In this document: positions 9,359 to 16,510 of the stretch, in pieces | Layout of the letters: each line of letters opens with the position of its first letter | Numbering within the stretch: position 1 is the stretch's first letter | NCBI GenBank assembly: GCA_017399685.1 | Contig: JAFQBM010000006.1 | Coordinates: 25,499 to 89,498 of the forward strand | Length of the DNA: 64,000 bases | Direction: 5' to 3' | Source of the DNA: Lachnospiraceae bacterium | GTDB taxonomy: Bacteria; Bacillota; Clostridia; Lachnospirales; Lachnospiraceae | The notes under the pieces: generated by a model | What the model saw: only the letters and a program-made list of their open reading frames with translations | Told to the model about the DNA's origin: nothing | Database searches by the model: none | Made by a program: the position numbers and the translations under genes

Positions 9359-10492
9359 ATGAGTCAATTTTGTCATAATTGTGGAACGAAACTGCCAGAT
9401 GACGCAGTATTTTGTTCTGGATGTGGAACAAGGGTAAAAGTAGCAGAGCAACCCGCAGGAGTTGTTCCTACGAATCATATCGAGAATGTTCAGCCGATAG
9501 TTGAACCGGTTCAGCAAGAAGTAAGTTACACAAATCCGGTAGAGCCACGAAAGGCAGAAGAAAATGTAACTTATACAAGTCCAGTGGAGCCACCGAAGGC
9601 AGAAGAAAATGTAACTTATACAAGTCCAGTGGAACCACCGAAGGCAGAAGAAAATGTAACTTATACAAGTCCAGTGGAACCGCCGAAGGCAGAAGAAAAT
9701 GTAACTTATACAAGTCCAGTGGAACCACCGAAGGCAGAAGAAAATGTAACTTATACAAGTCCAGTGGAACCGCCGAAGGCAGAAGAAAATATAACATATA
9801 CAAGTCTGGTACAGCCAACGGAGTCAACATCCTATGCAGGAGAGACTTCTTATACAGGTGGAACATCCTATGAAAGACCGATCACTTCTGTGCCACCGGT
9901 AGCACCAGACCAGCCGATACCGGGATTTGGAGCTCCAGGAGGAAATCCAAATAAGAAGAACAAGCCAAAGAAGAAAAAGAAAGGTCTTCTTGTATTTTTC
10001 ATTATCGTTTTACTTTTAGCAGCAGGAGCAGCAGTTGTTTGGTTTTTAGATTATAAGGGGATCATTGAAATCTTCCAAAAAGAAGAAGAGAGTACATATA
10101 AAGAAGCCATTGATTTATATGTGAAAGGTATCGAAGAACAGGAAATTGATACTTTCTTAGATGCATACGGAAGCTTTCTGGTTGAAGAATTCGAGGACGG
10201 TGATGGCGAAGTATTTATAGAAGAAATATATGAAGAATACGAATCAGAAGTAGGCGAAGGTGTAAGTATTGCCTATGAAGTAACGAAGGAAAAAGAATAC
10301 TCAGAATCCAAGTTAGAAAAGTTACAGAAAGAACTAGAAGAAGATTATGATTTTGAAGGAACCATAGACAAAGCTTATGATGTTACCACTGAGTTTACCA
10401 TTGAAGGTGATGATGGAGAAACAGACGATAGAGTGAAGTTCCTTGTAGTAGAAATCGAAGGTCAGTGGTATTTAGCAGAATTTGACAATTAA
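9359..10492 (+). CDS. Zinc-ribbon membrane protein with repeat linker
   Basis: Residues 4-24 form a four-cysteine zinc ribbon (CHNCG and CSGCG). A flexible linker of six 15-residue repeats (consensus YTSPVEPPKAEENVT) follows, then a G/T/S-rich segment, a lysine-rich stop (KKNKPKKKKK), one membrane helix (about residues 209-230) and a roughly 145-residue acidic domain that by the positive-inside rule is extracellular. The extracellular part resembles the small alpha/beta domains found in similar zinc-ribbon proteins of Firmicutes, of unknown function. The ribosome site is ggaaggggattgga before the ATG. It stands alone between its own promoter and a terminator. Confidence 0.8.
   Translation: MSQFCHNCGTKLPDDAVFCSGCGTRVKVAEQPAGVVPTNHIENVQPIVEPVQQEVSYTNPVEPRKAEENVTYTSPVEPPKAEENVTYTSPVEPPKAEENVTYTSPVEPPKAEENVTYTSPVEPPKAEENVTYTSPVEPPKAEENITYTSLVQPTESTSYAGETSYTGGTSYERPITSVPPVAPDQPIPGFGAPGGNPNKKNKPKKKKKGLLVFFIIVLLLAAGAAVVWFLDYKGIIEIFQKEEESTYKEAIDLYVKGIEEQEIDTFLDAYGSFLVEEFEDGDGEVFIEEIYEEYESEVGEGVSIAYEVTKEKEYSESKLEKLQKELEEDYDFEGTIDKAYDVTTEFTIEGDDGETDDRVKFLVVEIEGQWYLAEFDN
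9527..9796 (+). repeat. 45-bp in-frame tandem repeat
   Basis: Six 45-bp units, nearly identical, alternating mainly in one synonymous base (ccacc/ccgcc), plus a degenerate seventh. The period is the same as in the repeat at 1277-1636 but the sequence is different. Confidence 0.92.
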
Positions 10493-10541
10493 TCTGGATT
10501 ATTTGCAACCTTAATCATCGAAATAGGATGATGCAGGATTT

Positions 10542-10570
10542 ACTTACAAGATATGTGGTGAATAATTCAT
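10542..10570 (-). repeat. R2 dispersed repeat copy
   Basis: Read on the minus strand it contains CACCACATATCTTGTAAG, close to the R2 core (see copy at 37661). Confidence 0.5.
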
Positions 10571-10591
10571 GCAGTAGTAAAAACGTCCAAA

Positions 10592-10635
10592 GTCCAAAAT
10601 CGGAAATCATTTTGAGAGGATTTTGGACGTTTTTT
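10592..10635 (+). terminator. Intrinsic terminator after the zinc-ribbon gene
   Basis: Stem GTCCAAAATC (10592-10601) pairs with 10619-10628, followed by a run of six T. Confidence 0.8.
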
Positions 10636-10652
10636 GGCACTTTGAAGAGATT

Positions 10653-10785
10653 GTTACTGTTCACTCAGTAACCTGACACTTGCTGTCAGGCTACGTAATA
10701 GCATGATTCAGGGGTTGGTTTTTGCTTCGCGAAGCGAATTTGCATGCAAAAACCAATAAGTTACTGTTCATGTGTGAACAGTAAC
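10653..10785 (+). repeat. R1 palindrome-rich element, full copy 1
   Basis: 133 bp bounded by GTTACTGTTCAC and its inverted copy. It holds three nested hairpins: CCTGACA/TGTCAGG, TTGGTTTTTGC/GCAAAAACCAA around TTCGCGAA, and AGTTACTGTTCA/TGAACAGTAACT. The second full copy (37519-37651) is inverted, the same length and about nine-tenths identical. No coding capacity, so it resembles a MITE or BIME-type element. Confidence 0.85.
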
Positions 10786-10815
10786 TAGAAATTGCAGTAA
10801 AAGGAAGTTAGGTAT

Positions 10816-11928
10816 ATGAATAAAAGAATATTGATATGTACAGCTTCAACGGGGCAGGGACATAATACCGTTGCCTTTTCTTTAAAAGAAGAATTAGAGC
10901 AGTTAGGGTATGATGCGGCCATTATGGAACCGATGAAACAAAAAAATGAACATCTAGGAAATTTTATTGATGGTGGATATAAACTGTTAGCCACTAAAAT
11001 GCCAAAGGTTTACAGTGGATTATATAAAGTAACCAATTTTGAAATGGTGGATAACACAGTAAACCGTTGGATTGATAATTTCATGGATGGTGGAATCGAA
11101 GAGTTGATTAAAACTTACGACCCTGCACTCATTATTTCCACTCATCCTTTGCTGGTGAAGCAGATTTCCGAAGTGCTTTCCAAGGGAGAAATCCGCTCGA
11201 AATTTTTAGCTGTAGTGACAGATTTCCAGGCACATCAGGCATATATCTGCGATAAAATCGATGGTTACATCGTAGGAAGTCTTCCTACCAAAAGGGATTT
11301 GGTGGAAAAAGACATTGACCCACAAATAATTTATCCATATGGAATTCCGATTCGAAAGGATTTTTCTAAAGTAGATGGAGTTTACCAAAAATCAGATTTA
11401 TTTACCCTTTTAATCATGGGTGGAAGTATGGGAATGAAGGCCATAAAAAAGGCATTGGCAAACATTTTGGATATGGATGAAATCCTAAGAATTTTTGTGG
11501 TATGTGGCTCCAATGAAGAATTAAAAGAAGAATTAGAGAAGATTTTAAGTAAATATTATGGAAAGAAACAGGTAGAAATATTAGGATATACAGATAAAGT
11601 AAATGAATTGATGGCGATATCTGATGTCATTGTGACAAAACCGGGAGGGCTTACTGTAACAGAAAGTCTTACCATGCGTCTTCCAATGATTATTCCGTAT
11701 TATATTCCGGGACAGGAAGAGGAAAATACCAAAGTAATGTCAGACCAAGGTGTTGCTATGGAAACGGATATTGCAAAGTTAGATGAAACCATTGAAAAAT
11801 TGATGCAAAAGCCATCTTTATTAGAGTATATGAGGGAAAATATTGACCGATTGGTGGAACCACATTCTTTTGACGATACTCTGGCATTGATTGAAAAACT
11901 GATAAATGAATTTAACGAAAAAGTGTAG
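10816..11928 (+). CDS. MGDG synthase/UgtP-like glycosyltransferase (GT28)
   Basis: Probably transfers a sugar from a UDP-sugar to diacylglycerol or a related lipid on the inner face of the membrane. The N-terminal TASTGQGHNTVA motif and the following EPMKQKNEHLGNFIDGGY segment match the MGDG-synthase/UgtP N-domain; the C-terminal GT-B lobe carries KPGGLTVTESLTMRLP (about residues 275-290), the nucleotide-sugar site. Length 370 is typical. Weak aggtat spacing precedes the ATG, but the N-terminal homology fixes the start. It opens a cluster with a second such enzyme, a deacetylase, a YkoP-like protein and a YbhN-like membrane protein. The exact sugar and acceptor cannot be read from the sequence. 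Confidence 0.85.
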   Translation: MNKRILICTASTGQGHNTVAFSLKEELEQLGYDAAIMEPMKQKNEHLGNFIDGGYKLLATKMPKVYSGLYKVTNFEMVDNTVNRWIDNFMDGGIEELIKTYDPALIISTHPLLVKQISEVLSKGEIRSKFLAVVTDFQAHQAYICDKIDGYIVGSLPTKRDLVEKDIDPQIIYPYGIPIRKDFSKVDGVYQKSDLFTLLIMGGSMGMKAIKKALANILDMDEILRIFVVCGSNEELKEELEKILSKYYGKKQVEILGYTDKVNELMAISDVIVTKPGGLTVTESLTMRLPMIIPYYIPGQEEENTKVMSDQGVAMETDIAKLDETIEKLMQKPSLLEYMRENIDRLVEPHSFDDTLALIEKLINEFNEKV

Positions 11929-11930
11929 CT

Positions 11931-11990
11931 TGATTACTGTTCAAACAATAACCGGATACTTGTTGCCGTATTACATGACAGCATGATTCA
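11931..11990 (+). repeat. R1 element fragment
   Basis: Aligns with the first 60 bp of the R1 copy at 10653 (gattactgttca..., shared agcatgattca end) with about three quarters identity. It lies between the two glycosyltransferase genes. Confidence 0.6.
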
Positions 11991-12031
11991 TGTAACATGA
12001 ACTGATAAACCAGGAAGGCTTGGTGCAAAAA

Positions 12032-13117
12032 ATGAAAAAAGTCATTATATTTACAGCTGCATATGGAAATGGACACAATAGTGTTGCCCAGGTATTAAAA
12101 GAACAGATAAAAGACCTGGAAGAAAACATACAGGTAGAGATTTTGGATTTTTTTCATGTGTTTGCAAAGGGAAAAGAAGATATGATGTATGGAGGATACG
12201 AGGAACTGATTCGTACTCTTCCAAGTCTCTTTAACCTGTATTATAATGCAAAAGATTGTTTTAAATGGATTAGATGGTTTGATACTGCGGATTTTAGTAT
12301 CCGCCGCCATGTAGCAGCATTTTTTGAAAAGGTAAAAGTAGATTTGGTGATTTCCACCTTTCCTATTGCTTCCGGATATCTGGCACATTTAAAGGAAAGT
12401 AAAAAAACAGATTTTAAACTTGCCACGGTGATTACAGATTTTGTAGCCACCAGGGAATGGTTATATCAGGGAACGGATTACTACTTTGTAGCCACCAATG
12501 AGATTAAAAAAGAAATGGTTGAAAAAGGCATCAGGAAAGAGGCTGTTTTTGTAACAGGAATACCGGTTCGGGAAGAATTTTATGGGTATTCAAAGGAAGA
12601 AAAAGTTCCTGGTCTTATTACCTTTTTAGGTGGAGGTTTAGGAATTTTACCGGAAAATCCAGACTTTTATCTTGATATCAGCAGGATAAAAGGCTCCCAG
12701 ATTGTCATTGTTACCGGAAAAAATAAGGCACTGAAAAAACAGTTAGAAGATACAATAAAGAAAGAAAACATTACAATACTTGGATTTGAAAATAACATGC
12801 CAAAGCTTCTAAGACAAAGTCAGGTGGTGGTTGGAAAACCAGGAGGTCTTTCTTTGTTTGAAGCAATTATGACAGATACACCATATATTTTATATCAGGC
12901 AAAACTAGGGCAGGAAAAACGGAATGAACGTTATTTCCAAAAACATAGATTAGGACAGGCTGCAAAAAATGAAAAAGAATGCAAAGCAGCGATTTTAAGA
13001 CAGTTTACAGATTCCAAAGAAAGAAAAATAGAAGAAATCCAAAGAAGAAAAATTCGTGAAAGCATAAAACCGGAAAGTATCAAAATGCTGATAGGGGGAA
13101 CAAAGCCTATGCCATAA
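12032..13117 (+). CDS. Second MGDG synthase/UgtP-like glycosyltransferase
   Basis: Paralogue of the preceding enzyme (361 residues). It starts MKKVIIFTAAYGNGHNSVA, has the lipid-binding N-domain and the C-terminal KPGGLSLFEAIM signature near residue 269. I chose the ATG at 12032 by homology; in-frame TTG 12020 and GTG 12023 lie closer to the aggaagg ribosome site and are possible alternatives. The C-terminal tail is lysine/arginine-rich, which could help membrane attachment. Two enzymes in tandem suggest sequential addition of two sugars, or two different glycolipids; that is inference. Confidence 0.82.
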   Translation: MKKVIIFTAAYGNGHNSVAQVLKEQIKDLEENIQVEILDFFHVFAKGKEDMMYGGYEELIRTLPSLFNLYYNAKDCFKWIRWFDTADFSIRRHVAAFFEKVKVDLVISTFPIASGYLAHLKESKKTDFKLATVITDFVATREWLYQGTDYYFVATNEIKKEMVEKGIRKEAVFVTGIPVREEFYGYSKEEKVPGLITFLGGGLGILPENPDFYLDISRIKGSQIVIVTGKNKALKKQLEDTIKKENITILGFENNMPKLLRQSQVVVGKPGGLSLFEAIMTDTPYILYQAKLGQEKRNERYFQKHRLGQAAKNEKECKAAILRQFTDSKERKIEEIQRRKIRESIKPESIKMLIGGTKPMP

Positions 13118-13122
13118 ACAAA

Positions 13123-13150
13123 GATGATTTATGACATAGCTTACAAAGCA
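13123..13150 (+). repeat. R2 dispersed repeat copy
   Basis: Contains atgatttatgacatagctta, close to the R2 core. Confidence 0.45.
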
Positions 13151-13189
13151 TATATTTTCTGGATGTAACAGGAGGAAAGGAGGAAGTGT

Positions 13190-13912
13190 ATGAATCGATT
13201 TGCAAAGATAGGGTTAGGAACTTTAGGAGTTTTAGCAGGCACCTTTTTGGGATATTGTGCATTGCCGAATCTTTATGCAAGAAATGTTTCCAAGAGAGTT
13301 CGAAAAACTCTGCCTAAGGGTAAAAATCAGGTTGCGCTTACTTTTGATGATGGTCCAAATGCTGAATATACAGGAAGAGTATTGGATATATTAAAAAAAT
13401 ATCAGGTAAAGGCAACCTTTTTTATTGTAATAAAGAATGCCAACCAGAATCTTGATTTAATCGAACGGATGAAAGAAGAAGGACATGAAGTGGCGTTCCA
13501 CTCTTACAAGCATCAAAGTGCATGGGAATTAACTCCATGGGAGACTTTGAAGGAAATTCCAAAAGGGGAAGAACAGTTAAAGGCTCAGAACATAAAATTT
13601 AGTTATGTGAGACCACCTTGGGGAACCTTTAATTTATTTACCTTATTTGGTATGCTAAGAAGAAACCTTCAGGTGATTTTATGGAGTGTAGAAGCTTATG
13701 ACTGGAGAAAACGCCAGACAAAAGAAAAAATTGCAGAAATTATTTTAGACCGGGTAGAAGACGGAAGCATCATTGTATTACATGACAGTGGCGGAGCCAA
13801 AGGGGCACCGGAACATACCATAGGTTCTTTGGAACTTTGGATACCGGAACTTTTAAAGGAAGGGTATCATTTTGTAACCATATCCCAAGGCTTGAAAGGA
13901 GAAATGGTGTGA
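13190..13912 (+). CDS. Polysaccharide deacetylase (NodB family), membrane-anchored
   Basis: Removes N- or O-acetyl groups from a cell-surface glycan. An N-terminal hydrophobic segment (residues 7-27) acts as signal or anchor. The NodB motifs are intact: TFDDGPN (about 50-57, catalytic base and metal Asp), HSYKH (metal histidines), RPPWGTFN, WSVEAYDWR and VLHD. Length is 240. A strong aggaggaaaggagg ribosome site precedes the ATG. It overlaps the next gene by a GTGA junction, so the two are translationally coupled. The cluster resembles the Bacillus ykoN-ykoP neighbourhood. Confidence 0.88.
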   Translation: MNRFAKIGLGTLGVLAGTFLGYCALPNLYARNVSKRVRKTLPKGKNQVALTFDDGPNAEYTGRVLDILKKYQVKATFFIVIKNANQNLDLIERMKEEGHEVAFHSYKHQSAWELTPWETLKEIPKGEEQLKAQNIKFSYVRPPWGTFNLFTLFGMLRRNLQVILWSVEAYDWRKRQTKEKIAEIILDRVEDGSIIVLHDSGGAKGAPEHTIGSLELWIPELLKEGYHFVTISQGLKGEMV

Positions 13913-14433
13913 CTATGAAAAAATTTTTTCGATGGCTGATTAAAAGAGTAGATCAGAGTTATCATAAAAAACATCATCTTATTTTGATTCCGGGGTGTAA
14001 AAATGAATGTTTTTACATCAATTCTCATCCTTATGAAGGGGAAGAAAAGGTATTGGAGGGTGGAATCCGGATACAAAAAGGGGATCCTATCATTGAAATT
14101 CATATGAACAATCAAAAATCCGATGAATTAAATGATATCAAAGCGATTATGCGGGTATTAAAAGAAGCCCTTAAAGCGTTAGCAGTACTATTCCAAACAG
14201 AAGAATATCAAAACTGCAAGGCAGTATACGGAAATACCTTACTATATCCCATTGCAGAAAAATTTGGGTTTGAGGTGTTAGAGGTGGAGGAAAAGGATGT
14301 TGACAAGGCAGGTCAGCTTTGGGAAAACATCATTAAATACGCATACAGCGAAAAAGGCAAAAAATTAGAAAATAGGATTTCGAAAGAAATCTGGTATGAG
14401 AAGGACCGTTTGGTGAGCAAGTGGTTGGTATAA
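13909..14433 (+). CDS. YkoP-like domain protein
   Basis: About 174 residues, cytoplasmic, no membrane segment. It begins (V/M)TMKKFFRWLIKRVDQSYHKKHH and contains a small alpha/beta domain followed by a helix-rich half (AIMRVLKEALKALAVLF), which resembles the YkoP domain that in some Firmicutes is fused to polysaccharide deacetylases. I chose GTG 13909, which overlaps the deacetylase stop (GTGA) and has aaaggag at a good distance; ATG 13915 is the alternative. Biochemical role unknown; its constant place next to a deacetylase points to envelope glycan or glycolipid work. Confidence 0.65.
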   Translation: MTMKKFFRWLIKRVDQSYHKKHHLILIPGCKNECFYINSHPYEGEEKVLEGGIRIQKGDPIIEIHMNNQKSDELNDIKAIMRVLKEALKALAVLFQTEEYQNCKAVYGNTLLYPIAEKFGFEVLEVEEKDVDKAGQLWENIIKYAYSEKGKKLENRISKEIWYEKDRLVSKWLV

Positions 14434-14449
14434 ACCGGGGGATAATATT

Positions 14450-15505
14450 TTGAGTAAAAAAGAAAAAACATGGAACGGAGTACTTTTAGTCGTATTAACA
14501 TTCATTACGATCAGTGTACTCATTAAAAATGATGAACTTAGCAACCTGGATGATATTTTAGGAAATCTGAAACTGGGATACCTTGGTCTTGCAGTGCTTG
14601 CCATGGTGGTGAATACTTTGTTTGACAGTGCCATTTTAAAATTAAATTCAGACTATCTTGGACATAAACTGAAATTTCGTCAGGCATGTTACCTTACAGT
14701 ACATGGACAATATTATAGTATGGTGACTCCTTTAGGTTCCGGAGGACAGCCTATGCAGATTTATGCCATGAAAAGAAGATATGATATTCCTGTATCAAAA
14801 GCATCTGCAGCAACCATTCACAAATGTTTTACTTATCAATATGTCATTGCAGTCATGGCAATAGGAGCATTCTTTGTGTTATTCAGCTTTTTGAAACAAA
14901 GTTTTCCCTCTTATTTCTGGGTTATTGTACTAGCAGTGCTGATTAATGTACTTGCAACGGCGGCCCTGGTTTTAGTTGTTTATAATGGAAAATGGGTCAT
15001 CAAAATTACAGAGAAAATATGTAATTTCCTACATCGTTTTCGGCTTACAAAGAATGTAAAAGCCAAAAGAGTACTTCAAATTGTAGAAGAATATGACATG
15101 AATTTAAAAGAAATGAAAGATGACAAGAAATTGTTCTTAAAATCCTTCTTTTTAAATTTTTGTGCCATGACCTGTTATTTCAGCATTGCCTATTTTGTAT
15201 TCCGTGCCATGAATGTATCTAATCTTTCTTTTGTTGGAGCTTTCTGCATGCAGATATTGGTATATGCTGTTACAAGCTGTATTCCGACTCCAGGTAATGC
15301 AGGAGCCTCAGAAAGTGGATTTTATATTCTATATGCGGTTTTGGTTCCAAATAAAAATTTGGGAGTTGCCATGTTATTATGGAGAATCATTATCTATTAT
15401 TTAAATCTATTTATATCAGCCATCATTGTATGGATTGATTTCCTGATTCAAGGCAAAGAAGAGGGAAAGATTGACAATGACCAACCGGAAGGCGGCGGGA
15501 TATAG
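14450..15505 (+). CDS. YbhN/UPF0104-type membrane protein (MprF flippase-like domain)
   Basis: Polytopic membrane protein of 351 residues with about eight helices. It carries the family motifs GSGGQPMQIYAMKRR (about residues 97-111) and PTPGNAGASESGF near the C-terminus. The same fold forms the lipid-flipping half of MprF. The TTG start has a gggggataa ribosome site at 8 nt. As the last gene of the glycolipid cluster it may flip the lipid made by the two glycosyltransferases; that is inference from context. About 100 nt with no clear signal separate it from birA. Confidence 0.85.
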   Translation: MSKKEKTWNGVLLVVLTFITISVLIKNDELSNLDDILGNLKLGYLGLAVLAMVVNTLFDSAILKLNSDYLGHKLKFRQACYLTVHGQYYSMVTPLGSGGQPMQIYAMKRRYDIPVSKASAATIHKCFTYQYVIAVMAIGAFFVLFSFLKQSFPSYFWVIVLAVLINVLATAALVLVVYNGKWVIKITEKICNFLHRFRLTKNVKAKRVLQIVEEYDMNLKEMKDDKKLFLKSFFLNFCAMTCYFSIAYFVFRAMNVSNLSFVGAFCMQILVYAVTSCIPTPGNAGASESGFYILYAVLVPNKNLGVAMLLWRIIIYYLNLFISAIIVWIDFLIQGKEEGKIDNDQPEGGGI

Positions 15506-15605
15506 AAAAGAAAAAAGCAACCGGAATGTGGTCAAAAAAAGATAAAAACAAAATGAAAGTAAAGTTTAGAATTAAGAACAGACAAAATGACGGGTAGATG
15601 TAACT

Positions 15606-16427
15606 ATGAAAAATAATAATTTAAGTGCCAATCAATTGAAAACGCAAGAATTAAAAGAAATTTTATGCACTAAATGGCTTGGAAAACCAACATTTTTTTT
15701 TAATATCTGTGACTCTACCAATATCAGACTGCAGGAACTGGCAAATGCAGGAGCAAGGGAAGGTTATGTGGTAGTTTCTGAAGAACAGACAGCCGGACAA
15801 GGAAGAAACGGGCGAAACTGGAATTCACCCAAAGGGGAAGGAATCTTTTTAAGTATGCTCCTTCGTCCGGAATTTCAACCTAAATACGCTTCCATGATAA
15901 CTTTGGTGACGGCATTAGCAGTATGTTACGCCTTAGAAAAAAACGGGATGGAAAATCTTTTTATCAAATGGCCCAACGACATTGTAGCAGGAGGAAAAAA
16001 ACTCTGCGGTATCCTAACCAAGATGTGTACGGACGCAGATACCATAAAATATGTCATTGTAGGACTAGGAATCAATGTCAGCCAAAAAAACTTTCCTCCG
16101 AAAATTGCAGAAATTGCAACCTCTATTTACTTAGAAACCAAAGAAGAAAAAAGCCGGATGAAAATCATTGCAGACGTTCTGGCTGCCTATGAAACATACT
16201 ATGAGCAATTCCAGGAAACCAAAGACCTATCCCTATTAAAAGAAGAATACAATCAAAAATTAGTTCACCGTAATTCTATGGTACGAATCATAGAAGAAGG
16301 ACAGGAAAAAACAGTAAAAGCACTGGGAATCAACGAAAAAGGAGAACTCTTAGTAGAAGAACAAGGACAAATAAGGACCATACTGGCAGGAGAAATCTCC
16401 GTACGAGGAATTTACGGCTATACATAA
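15606..16427 (+). CDS. birA: Biotin-[acetyl-CoA-carboxylase] ligase, monofunctional
   Basis: Activates biotin with ATP to biotinyl-AMP and attaches it to carrier-protein lysines, for example AccB of fatty-acid synthesis. The catalytic loop reads AGQGRNGRNW (about 64-73), followed by KWPNDIVAGGKKLCGIL (about 121-137) and VGLGINV; a C-terminal SH3-like domain ends at residue 273. There is no N-terminal winged helix, so it is the short class that does not act as a repressor. The ribosome site is weak (gggtag), but no better start exists. Confidence 0.93.
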   Translation: MKNNNLSANQLKTQELKEILCTKWLGKPTFFFNICDSTNIRLQELANAGAREGYVVVSEEQTAGQGRNGRNWNSPKGEGIFLSMLLRPEFQPKYASMITLVTALAVCYALEKNGMENLFIKWPNDIVAGGKKLCGILTKMCTDADTIKYVIVGLGINVSQKNFPPKIAEIATSIYLETKEEKSRMKIIADVLAAYETYYEQFQETKDLSLLKEEYNQKLVHRNSMVRIIEEGQEKTVKALGINEKGELLVEEQGQIRTILAGEISVRGIYGYT

Positions 16428-16510
16428 CAAAGGTACCTATGATTCAGGCTACGAATAAGCTCGGCTAAATAAAAAAATAACAACTTGAAACTATAAATGA
16501 AAATGAATGG

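Noticed and set aside
9468..9866. Minus-strand reading frame with leucine-rich repeats
   Set aside because: It is the antisense of the zinc-ribbon gene repeat; no ribosome site, and the repeat explains the open frame.
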